Assembly: GCA_020849935.1 (NCBI GenBank) | Contig: JADZFJ010000353.1 | Coordinates: forward strand, 1-9,016 | Direction: 5' to 3' | DNA: 9,016 nucleotides | Source of the DNA: Crocinitomix sp. | GTDB taxonomy: Bacteria > Bacteroidota > Bacteroidia > Flavobacteriales_D > Crocinitomicaceae | Part shown: positions 1 through 5,210 of the stretch, piece after piece | How the letters are laid out: each line of letters starts with the position of its first letter | Numbering within the stretch: position 1 is the first letter of the stretch | Program-made: the position numbers and the translations under genes | The notes under the pieces: model-generated | Seen by the model: only the letters and a program-made list of their open reading frames with translations | What the model was told of the DNA's origin: nothing | Databases searched by the model: none

Positions 1-113
1 CACTTATTCCATCCATCTTGAAAGATGAAGATTACGATTAAGAGCAAGGTTACAATGGTCATTGCCCACCAAAATTTTTCTAAAACTGAGTGAATTTTTG
101 CTAAACTTGTCAT
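1..113 (-). CDS. Small membrane protein, N-terminal part (runs off window)
   Basis: The first 37 residues of a protein are visible; the rest lies beyond base 1. It starts MTSLAKIHSVLEKFWWAM and continues into a hydrophobic stretch, about residues 14-34, that forms one predicted transmembrane helix, followed by a polar turn (QDGWNKW or C). Its ATG overlaps the lptC stop codon as ATGA, a four-base overlap that indicates translational coupling. From memory, many Bacteroidota carry a short, unnamed inner-membrane protein directly after lptC, before a CNNM/CorC-type transporter gene; the N-terminal pattern here fits that, but this is inference. Function is unknown. The position suggests co-expression with envelope genes. 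An ORF is certain to continue to the window edge; the family assignment is weak. Confidence 0.65.
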   Translation of the reverse strand, partial: MTSLAKIHSVLEKFWWAMTIVTLLLIVIFIFQDGWNK

Positions 114-679
114 GGTATTGTATCGTTTATTATCGTTTTTATGGTCACCTTGTGAGCGCGGTAATCAGAGAATGTTTCATCTGTATCAACGCCATACCCC
201 CAAGTTTCCGTGTTTTCTCCTTTGATATAGAAGCTTTTATCTGTTTTTACTCTTTTTGCTTTTTGATCCCAAAACAATTCTTCTGTTTTTAGAGTTTGTT
301 TCTTATCAAAGTTGGTAAAGATAACATTATTTCGAGCAACAATCAGATTTTCGTTTTCTCTTATTTCGGCATAATCTGCTGTTAAGGTTGAAACGATGGA
401 ATCTTTATCTTTGAAGAAGTTTACTTGAAAGCCATTTTTAAAGATGGTTTTAGGAGCCGGCACATCAAATTTTTCCATGCGGGTTGCAATGATTTCATAG
501 ACCACTACCCCAGAGTCGGAATAGAGGGTGTGCATTTCATTCACAATTTCACTTGGGGTTTCGTCAGTTGCCGTTACGGTGGTAATGGTTTCTAAATCGT
601 TTTCACATGAAAAAAGCATTCCCGCTAAAAATATAACGGGAATGCAAGTAATTTTTAAATATGTTTTGAAATTTTCCAG
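110..679 (-). CDS. lptC: LptC-like lipopolysaccharide export protein (lipoprotein form)
   Basis: Probable LptC, the bitopic or lipid-anchored component that takes lipopolysaccharide from the LptBFG transporter and passes it to the periplasmic bridge. The body of the protein has the pattern I know from Bacteroidota LptC: YSDSG, then KFDVPAPKTIFKNGFQVNFF, DYAEIREN, a NNVIFTNFDKKQTLKTEELFWD segment and a closing TDKSF-GYGVDTDETF region, all of beta-jellyroll type. The first ATG (base 619) would leave only four residues before the lipobox cysteine. The reading frame is open further upstream to the TAG of the TPR gene and encodes a full lipoprotein signal: a short Lys-containing N-region, a hydrophobic core and LFSC. 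The only plausible start there is CTG at 679-677 (no ATG, GTG or TTG in frame), giving about 189 residues with the lipid-anchored Cys at 25. Gap to the preceding gene is then 9 bp. Family call is firm; the start is inferred. Confidence 0.82.
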   Translation of the reverse strand: MENFKTYLKITCIPVIFLAGMLFSCENDLETITTVTATDETPSEIVNEMHTLYSDSGVVVYEIIATRMEKFDVPAPKTIFKNGFQVNFFKDKDSIVSTLTADYAEIRENENLIVARNNVIFTNFDKKQTLKTEELFWDQKAKRVKTDKSFYIKGENTETWGYGVDTDETFSDYRAHKVTIKTIINDTIP

Positions 680-688
680 TGGAAACTT

Positions 689-2014
689 CTATCTAACAGT
701 TGTGCTTTCTCCCCAACATGTGCAATAGTGTGACGAGCCCATGGATACTCCTTCGTTGAAAATATCGGTTGAAGTTGGAGCACTGCTTAAAAATTTATCA
801 CTGCTCACATCTTTTTTACCAGCAGCAATCGCTTTTCTAACGTAATCGTTTGCCAACCAATAGTTCGCTTTTCGTTCGTATGTTGAAGCTCCACACCCGT
901 TTGCTGTTGCTGCGATAGCATTGGCACAAATCATTAAGGCTTCTCCTTTGTATTCGCCTGAACCTATTCGTTGAGCCGTGTTAAATGCAGCTTTATATGA
1001 GCCTGCTTTGTATTGTGAACTTGCTAAAGCATACAAATATTTGTCTTTATTTGGACCATCACCTTCTAGTTCGATCGCTTTATCCAAATATTTAAGTGCT
1101 TTTGACGTGTTGCTATTTCCAATTGCATAATTATAACCGAAATAGTAAGCGTCTGCAGAAGGATCCAATATAATTAAGCTATCCACATATTTTCCATATA
1201 CTTCGCTTGATTGACATTCTTTTAAGTCCATTAAAGCGAGGTAATTTTTAATTTGCTTCATTTTAGCCGCACTGTCAGTAGGCAAGTTATTCAGCTTTTT
1301 GTCAAACACTCCCACTAAGACCGCGCAATCGGTAGCCACTTTTAAGAAATATTGATCTATAAACGTTTGTGTACCTTCTATTCGTTTTGTTTCGGTTTCA
1401 TCGTTGGCTGCTTTCGCTTTTTCAACCATTGCGTCTAAGTACCCGCACAATACAATATATTCTTCAACAATCATTGTTCTGATCTCTTCCTTCTTGTCAG
1501 CAGGTGCACGATTAAATTTATTGATGATTAAATGTTTGAAATATTGTTTGATATAAGAATGTTTACCATTTTCTTTCAAGACGTGAATACATTCCGAAAA
1601 TAGTTTATCCAATTTCACATAATCCGTTGATCCGTCGGTCATTAATTTTGAGGCATAATCTGCCGTCCAAACAGGATCATTTACGATTAACATTCGTCGC
1701 TCGTAGATCATTATCAACGTATCATTTAGTTCATTGATTCGAACTTGATTGTTTGTATCCGCAGCAGCAATTAATTTTGTGTAAATAACACGGCCATTTA
1801 CGTAAAATTTAGGATCGATTAGTGCAGAATCACAAACAGTCAGTGCTTTTTTCCAAAAGAAAGCAGCATCCGCGTATTGATTTTGTTTTAAATAAGTAAA
1901 GTACAAACTTTTTTGTTTTGAACATTCACTTACAGCGGTTGTATCTTGCGCTTTTAGGTTCGTTCCTAAAAACATGGTTAAGATAAAAGCACCTATTATT
2001 CCTTTGAGTTTCAT
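689..2014 (-). CDS. Secreted TPR-containing protein, function unknown
   Basis: A 441-residue exported protein. Residues 1-22 are a signal peptide (MKLKGIIGAF, hydrophobic core, likely cleavage after LKA or LKAQ). The mature part is almost entirely helical. Two TPR-like units are visible near residues 286-356 (YYFGYNYAIGN...ALKYLDKAIEL and YLYALASSQYKAGSYKAAF), and weaker helical pairs fill the N-terminal half, including YLKQNQYADAAFFWKKAL at about 41-58. The C-terminus is Cys-containing (GCG at 373-375; CTC at 431-433), possibly allowing a disulfide outside the cytoplasm. No catalytic motif is seen. It lies 23 bp after the barrel gene and just before lptC, in the same reading frame as lptC and separated from it by a single TAG. 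TPR proteins usually act as protein-binding scaffolds; an envelope-assembly role is inferred from neighbours only. Confidence 0.85.
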   Translation of the reverse strand: MKLKGIIGAFILTMFLGTNLKAQDTTAVSECSKQKSLYFTYLKQNQYADAAFFWKKALTVCDSALIDPKFYVNGRVIYTKLIAAADTNNQVRINELNDTLIMIYERRMLIVNDPVWTADYASKLMTDGSTDYVKLDKLFSECIHVLKENGKHSYIKQYFKHLIINKFNRAPADKKEEIRTMIVEEYIVLCGYLDAMVEKAKAANDETETKRIEGTQTFIDQYFLKVATDCAVLVGVFDKKLNNLPTDSAAKMKQIKNYLALMDLKECQSSEVYGKYVDSLIILDPSADAYYFGYNYAIGNSNTSKALKYLDKAIELEGDGPNKDKYLYALASSQYKAGSYKAAFNTAQRIGSGEYKGEALMICANAIAATANGCGASTYERKANYWLANDYVRKAIAAGKKDVSSDKFLSSAPTSTDIFNEGVSMGSSHYCTCWGESTTVR

Positions 2015-2037
2015 TTGTAATTATTCTTTGTTAGTTG

Positions 2038-3498
2038 TTAATTGTATTTTCGTTTTATAAACCATTTATTTGAATTGTCAGGCGTAAGAGACAGGCCGAT
2101 AAAAAATCCTAGATATTGTTCTTTTATTAAACCGTTCTCTGTTGTACCTAAACTTCCTATATTGCCTCCAAAATTAATGTTTGTATTTGATTTACCTTTA
2201 TTTATTGGTAACCCTATTCCAAAACTCATGCCATAATTATCAATCGGGGTGTCAATGCCAAGGTTATTTTTTACTTGTAACTCTGTTTGCGAATAGTTAA
2301 ACCCAAGGCGATAGGTTAATTTAGAAAAGATAGGAGTAGTTGGAAGAAATCCTTCCGTAATAGGAGTCCATTGAAAGCCAAGCCCTAAACTCATTTTATC
2401 TTTTAAGCCTCCTAGAGTTTCTTCGCCTGAAAAGGTGGTGCTAAAAGTTGACCATTTTTCCACACGACCATCTAACCCTATCGACAACATACCAGACGAT
2501 TTGTATGGCTTAAAACGGTATTCAAACCCAACTCCAAAAGCTTCGGGTTTATAGAAACTTCCTTGATTGTCTTGAATTAATTGAATGGTGTCTAATACTG
2601 CCACACTTTGACCTTGGTAAAAACTACCAATATAAGAGAACGAATAAATATCTTGAAATGCACGAACATTTGCGCCAGGCGAATAGGTGGCACCTACCGA
2701 AAATGTCCTGACAAGATCGCCTGAGGTAAATCCAAATTGAAAATTTGCCCCAATTTCTGCCGAAAGTCCTGAAACTCTTAAACCATCTACCACCCTCGAA
2801 TTAAAAATAGAAGAAGTTGAAGGAATAAATTCTGCTGAACGGATTTGTTGAGACGAACCAAATAAATAATTTCCATTCACACCAATCGAAAATCTTTTAT
2901 AGTCGGTTCCCGAAATAGGTAATTTGTCTTTCTTACGTTGGGTGGTGTCTTTCGGCTCTACTCTAATTGTAACAATGCCAGGTTTAGTTAAATTTAAAGG
3001 GCGATAACCAATTCCAAAGTTTGCGATTCTAATTCCTCCGGATCCTTCGTTGACATATAATTGGGTCGTGTCTTCATCATTGACTGTATATTTTGTGATT
3101 CGGTACCCCGTAAACGAATACGGTTTGAACCCAAAAGCCATTCCCCAATTTTTTTTCAAAGGAATTCCCAATTGAATTTGATTAATTCCAAAGTGGCGTT
3201 GATTGGTTTGTGTGGTTGAAGTAGAAAAATTTGAAAATCGACCATTTAAACCAATTTGTAAAATAGGTAAATGCGCAGACATGTAGGGATACGAAGCTGG
3301 ATTTCCAGTATTCACGACATCCATATCGGTATTTGCCAAGAAAACGTTACCCATTGAGGCAAAGCGCGTGTAAACGTCTGATCCTAATTCGCCTAAGCCG
3401 AATGAGCTGTATGGAGATTGTGTGCCTTTTTGGGCCATCGTACCGTGTACACCACAGATCACAACTACGAAAAAAACTGCACTTTTAATTTTCAACAT
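2038..3498 (-). CDS. Predicted outer-membrane beta-barrel protein (SPYSxFGLGEL family)
   Basis: A 486-residue protein with an N-terminal signal peptide (about residues 1-22, ending MAQ). The mature start carries the motif SPYSSFGLGEL (28-38), followed by a 'FASMGN' segment (46-51) and 'NTGNPASYPYM' (63-73), features I associate with a Bacteroidota-specific family of FadL-like barrels of unknown function. From about residue 80 on there is a regular alternation of hydrophobic and aromatic beta-strands ending in Gly- and Asn-rich turns (for example IGLNGRFSNF, GMAFGFKPYSF, FGVGFEYRF, SLGLGFQWTP, YRLGFNYSQ, LGFFIGLSL), typical of a transmembrane barrel. The start ATG lies inside the end of coaX (14-bp overlap), implying translational coupling. 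Substrate or cargo cannot be read from sequence. Barrel prediction is good; function is unknown. Confidence 0.85.
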   Translation of the reverse strand: MLKIKSAVFFVVVICGVHGTMAQKGTQSPYSSFGLGELGSDVYTRFASMGNVFLANTDMDVVNTGNPASYPYMSAHLPILQIGLNGRFSNFSTSTTQTNQRHFGINQIQLGIPLKKNWGMAFGFKPYSFTGYRITKYTVNDEDTTQLYVNEGSGGIRIANFGIGYRPLNLTKPGIVTIRVEPKDTTQRKKDKLPISGTDYKRFSIGVNGNYLFGSSQQIRSAEFIPSTSSIFNSRVVDGLRVSGLSAEIGANFQFGFTSGDLVRTFSVGATYSPGANVRAFQDIYSFSYIGSFYQGQSVAVLDTIQLIQDNQGSFYKPEAFGVGFEYRFKPYKSSGMLSIGLDGRVEKWSTFSTTFSGEETLGGLKDKMSLGLGFQWTPITEGFLPTTPIFSKLTYRLGFNYSQTELQVKNNLGIDTPIDNYGMSFGIGLPINKGKSNTNINFGGNIGSLGTTENGLIKEQYLGFFIGLSLTPDNSNKWFIKRKYN

Positions 3499-4204
3499 TA
3501 TACTTTAAAATTTCGTTTAAACCGTAAATGGTTAAATCACAATCGGCAAAGATCGTATTTTTATATTCTTTTTCAAAGTAAATTGAATCTCCTCCAGTCA
3601 TAAAAATTGTTAATTGCCCAAAATCACGAGTATAACGTTGAATAAATCCATTTATTTCATGATGAATTGCTTGTTGAACACCATTTAGGATGCTAGATGC
3701 AGTAGTTGTGCCAAATCCATACGTAAAATTTTGAGGTTCAATTTGAGGCAAATGAGCGGTCATTTCATGGAGGGCTTGATAACGCATTCGCATCCCAGGA
3801 CTAATGTTTCCCCCTAAATATTCCCCTTTAGAGGTAACAAGGTCATATTTAATACAGGTGCCTAAATCTATACAAAGCGAATTTAACCTTGGATTTTTAG
3901 CCCAAATTGCCACCGCATTTGCCAAACGGTCTTTTCCTAAGGTTTTTGGTGTTTCGTATTGATTGATTAAGACAGTAGGTGTTTCATTGGACAGGTTTAT
4001 TTTAAACACGGCTGGCGTCTTCAAAATGGTGTCAGTAACGTTAGAAATGATGATTTTTGTGATTAATTTTTCTTCCGATTCAATCCAATTCTCAATTTCT
4101 ACCACATTTTCTTGCTCAAAACTTACTTTTTTTACGAGCAGGTCATTTTCATCGAAAATCGCCATTTTTGTTGCTGTATTTCCCTGATCAATGATTAGAT
4201 TCAT
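3485..4204 (-). CDS. coaX: Type III pantothenate kinase
   Basis: Phosphorylates pantothenate to 4'-phosphopantothenate with ATP, the first step of coenzyme A synthesis, in the cytoplasm. The 239-residue length is usual for CoaX. Motifs in order: D-Q-G-N-T at residues 6-10 (phosphate-binding DxGNT of the ASKHA fold), LGKDRLANA at 89-97 (the G-x-D-R-x-A-N segment that binds pantothenate), DLGT at 113-116 (second phosphate motif), GGNISPGM at 131-138, and FMTGGD near 201-206 (adenosine side). The first ATG fits the family's N-terminus exactly. It is the first gene of the left-hand gene train and overlaps the following barrel gene by 14 bp. Upstream are about 110 bp shared with the divergent tRNA-Phe; a weak TAGATTTA box (4262-4269, minus strand) is the only promoter candidate I see for this side. 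Confidence 0.96.
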   Translation of the reverse strand: MNLIIDQGNTATKMAIFDENDLLVKKVSFEQENVVEIENWIESEEKLITKIIISNVTDTILKTPAVFKINLSNETPTVLINQYETPKTLGKDRLANAVAIWAKNPRLNSLCIDLGTCIKYDLVTSKGEYLGGNISPGMRMRYQALHEMTAHLPQIEPQNFTYGFGTTTASSILNGVQQAIHHEINGFIQRYTRDFGQLTIFMTGGDSIYFEKEYKNTIFADCDLTIYGLNEILKYNVEN

Positions 4205-4269
4205 GGGGTAAAATTCGGAACAATTTCTAAAACGACCACAAAAAACAGAAAAAATTAATGTTAAATCTA

Positions 4270-4298
4270 TTGTACATTAAAATTCCTTGTTATCTTTG
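4270..4298 (+). promoter_or_regulatory. Bacteroidota-type promoter of tRNA-Phe
   Basis: TATCTTTG at 4291-4298 matches the Bacteroidota -7 consensus TAnnTTTG exactly, and a TTG at 4270-4272 lies 18 bp upstream, close to the spacing known for the -33 element of Bacteroides-type sigma factor sites. Transcription would begin near 4302-4306, some 10 to 14 bases before the mature tRNA 5' end. The orientation and distance make it the obvious tRNA promoter. Confidence 0.75.
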
Positions 4299-4315
4299 CA
4301 CCCACATAATTGGAA

Positions 4316-4388
4316 GGTGATATAGCTCAGTTGGTAGAGCAATGGACTGAAAATCCATGTGTCGGGGGTTCAAATCCCTCTATCACCA
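4316..4388 (+). tRNA. trnF: tRNA-Phe (anticodon GAA)
   Basis: Folds as a complete cloverleaf by eye. The acceptor stem is GGTGATA (4316-4322) paired with TATCACC (4381-4387), discriminator A at 4388. The D-arm contains GCTCAGTTGGTAGAGC; the anticodon stem ATGGA/TCCAT encloses the loop CTGAAAA with anticodon GAA (phenylalanine). The T-arm loop reads TTCAAAT between a G-rich and a C-rich strand. The 3' CCA is not encoded (the bases after the discriminator are CAA-like), so it must be added after transcription. Its 3' end, from 4373 on, is repeated downstream at 4549. Confidence 0.97.
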
Positions 4389-4395
4389 CAAAAAG

Positions 4396-4426
4396 AAAAC
4401 CAAGTACGACAGTACTTGGTTTTTTT
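4396..4426 (+). terminator. Rho-independent terminator of tRNA-Phe
   Basis: A 12-bp perfect stem (AAAACCAAGTAC, 4396-4407, with its complement at 4412-4423) closes a four-base loop GACA and runs into a tract of seven T residues (4420-4426). It starts 8 bases after the tRNA. Because the left arm is preceded by an A-rich stretch, it could also work on the minus strand. Confidence 0.9.
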
Positions 4427-4459
4427 GTTGGATCCAACCCGAAGCTCGCTTCGGGTTGG
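4427..4459. repeat. Inverted repeat with overlapping palindrome
   Basis: CCAACCCGAAG (4434-4444) and CTTCGGGTTGG (4449-4459) form a perfect 11-bp stem with loop CTCG. The left arm also overlaps the 12-bp palindrome GTTGGATCCAAC (4427-4438), so CCAAC could pair with either of two GTTGG segments. No T tract follows on either strand, so it is not a canonical terminator. Role unknown; it follows the tRNA terminator and would normally not be transcribed from the tRNA promoter. Confidence 0.7.
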
Positions 4460-4466
4460 GAACAAT

Positions 4467-4500
4467 AAAAAAATCAAGAGATTCCGATTCATCGGAATCT
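4467..4500 (-). terminator. Possible minus-strand terminator (hairpin plus T tract)
   Basis: AGATTCCGAT (4479-4488) and ATCGGAATCT (4491-4500) form a 10-bp stem with a two-base loop, so the tip must open. Read on the minus strand the stem is followed by CTTGA and then seven T residues (complement of 4473-4467). This could end transcripts coming from xseAB. The five-base gap between stem and T tract weakens the call. Confidence 0.4.
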
Positions 4501-4548
4501 TGGTTTTCATGCTTTGAATGCTCCCCCCAACGGGATCATTTTTAGAAT

Positions 4549-4658
4549 AATCCCTCTATCACCACAAAAAGAAAACCAAGTACGACAGTACTTGGTTTTT
4601 TTATTGGGTCCAACTGAAGCTTGCTTCGGGTTGGGAACAATAAAAAAATCAAGAGATT
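4549..4658 (+). repeat. Direct repeat, copy 2 (partial tRNA-Phe 3' end + terminator)
   Basis: Right copy of the unit at 4373-4483, displaced by 176 bp. It begins inside the T-arm sequence (AATCCCTC), includes the acceptor 3' strand TATCACC, the bases after it, and the full terminator (4572-4602), but lacks the rest of the tRNA, so it is not a functional tRNA gene. The second hairpin has decayed here: the left arm reads CCAACTGAAG with one base lost and substitutions, while the right arm CTTCGGGTTGG is intact. The 65 bp between the copies (4484-4548) shows no similarity to a tRNA. Confidence 0.88.
4572..4602 (+). terminator. Duplicate of the tRNA-Phe terminator
   Basis: Identical to the hairpin and T tract at 4396-4426 (stem AAAACCAAGTAC, loop GACA, seven T). 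It has no gene of its own on the plus strand. It may act as a backup or, read in reverse, as a terminator for leftward transcription from xseAB. Confidence 0.65.
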
Positions 4659-4660
4659 AT

Positions 4661-4690
4661 TTTGCCCGCAGATCACGCAGATTTACACAA
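4661..4690 (-). repeat. Inverted partial copy of the TCTGCG repeat
   Basis: Read on the minus strand this segment gives AAATCTGCGTGATCTGCGGG followed by CAAA, which matches the core of the two tandem units at 4770-4800 and 4870-4900 in inverted orientation. CCCGCAGAT at 4665-4673 is the exact complement of ATCTGCGGG at 4790-4798 and 4890-4898, so a long-range hairpin could form. Confidence 0.7.
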
Positions 4691-4736
4691 ATTTTTTTGA
4701 CCATAAATAGACTGAATTCACAAAAATGTTAAAGTG

Positions 4737-4934
4737 ATCAGCTAATCACACCCAACTCACCCCAAATACATTCTGCGAAAATCAGCGAAATCTGCGGGAG
4801 ACTATCCAGTTAAATTTTATATCCTAAGGATAAATTATCAGCCAATTAAGCCCACTTAACCCTAAATACCTTCTGCGAAAATCTGCGAAATCTGCGGGAG
4901 ACTATCCCATCAAATTTTATATCCTAAGAATAAA
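4737..4934 (+). repeat. Tandem repeat, two 98-bp units with 100-bp period
   Basis: Unit A is 4737-4834 and unit B 4837-4934; compared base by base they differ at about 14 of 98 positions, with no gap. The best conserved core is TTCTGCGAAAATC(A/T)GCGAAA followed by TCTGCGGGAGACTATCC, itself made of three TCTGCG-like submotifs about 10 bp apart, and a second conserved block AAATTTTATATCCTAAG. No open reading frame of interest runs through. Similar TCTGCG-rich intergenic repeats are, from memory, scattered through many Bacteroidota genomes; they are of unknown function. Confidence 0.85.
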
Positions 4935-4982
4935 AAATTAAGAACGCTTGCTTTGATTTTCCAGCGCTTGTTGCTTAACGAT

Positions 4983-5210
4983 CTAAAAAGGTTCATTTTC
5001 GTCCGAAGTTTCGGGGCGAATAATTTTATTAATTTCTTCTTCGGTGTCGTCGAGTTTTTTACGACAGAAGTCGACCAATAATTTGGCTTTTTTAACTTGG
5101 TTTGCCAATTCATCAATATTGATTTCTTTTCGCTCCAAGAGCCGAACAATGCTTTGAAGTTCTTGCAAAGCTTCGTCATATTTTAAGGTTGGATCTAATG
5201 TTGGTTCCAT
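4983..5210 (-). CDS. xseB: Exonuclease VII small subunit
   Basis: Small subunit of exonuclease VII, which with XseA degrades single-stranded DNA from both ends into short oligonucleotides; several XseB copies wrap around the XseA coiled coil. The 75-residue length is normal. The family pattern is plain: YDEALQELQSIVRLLERKEI (residues 11-30), then IDELANQVKKAKLLVDFCR and KKLDDTEEEINKI, forming two amphipathic helices. The C-terminus is a short acidic tail. The ATG follows directly on the TAA of xseA (TAAATG, zero spacing), so the two are translated together, which suits a fixed complex. The 3' end lies about 50 bp from the tandem repeats. An open frame overlapping its 3' part in another phase (4910-5179) is a shadow. 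Confidence 0.94.
   Translation of the reverse strand: MEPTLDPTLKYDEALQELQSIVRLLERKEINIDELANQVKKAKLLVDFCRKKLDDTEEEINKIIRPETSDENEPF

Larger units (their letters stand above)
4373..4483 (+). repeat. Direct repeat, copy 1 (tRNA-Phe 3' end + terminator + hairpin)
   Basis: Left copy of a duplicated unit of about 111 bp; the partner is at 4549-4658. It covers the last 16 bases of the tRNA gene, the terminator, a second hairpin and the segment AACAATAAAAAAATCAAGAG. The first 54 bases (to 4426) are identical in both copies, as are about the last 35; the few differences are all in the stretch 4427-4449. Confidence 0.9.
4389..4982. other. Gene-free region between tRNA-Phe and xseB
   Basis: About 590 bp with no believable protein gene on either strand. 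The short open frames here cross the tRNA, the terminators and the repeats and show no family resemblance. Content in order: tRNA terminator, hairpin, minus-strand hairpin, a unique 65-bp spacer with CTCCCCCC, the duplicated tRNA end and terminator, an inverted TCTGCG segment, an AT-rich stretch of about 45 bp (4691-4736), and two tandem 98-bp units that reach to within 50 bp of the xseB stop. Confidence 0.8.

Noticed and set aside
62..292. Plus-strand open frame of 76 codons
   Set aside because: Antisense to lptC, with a Phe/Cys-rich translation typical of reverse-strand shadows.
4373..4658. Attachment sites (attL/attR) of an integrated element
   Set aside because: Only 65 bp separate the copies, there is no integrase gene, and similarity continues well beyond the tRNA end. 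At most it would be an old scar.
4357..4732. Two plus-strand open frames of 62 and 72 codons that share a repeated peptide
   Set aside because: They run through the tRNA, its terminator and the duplicated copy; the shared peptide only reflects the DNA duplication.
4661..4934. CRISPR array
   Set aside because: Only two long units, no regular spacers of unique sequence and no cas genes.
4910..5179. Minus-strand open frame overlapping xseB, looking like a possible frameshifted xseB extension
   Set aside because: xseB is complete at 75 residues with a normal ending; the other phase gives a basic, low-complexity translation and its tail lies in the repeat.
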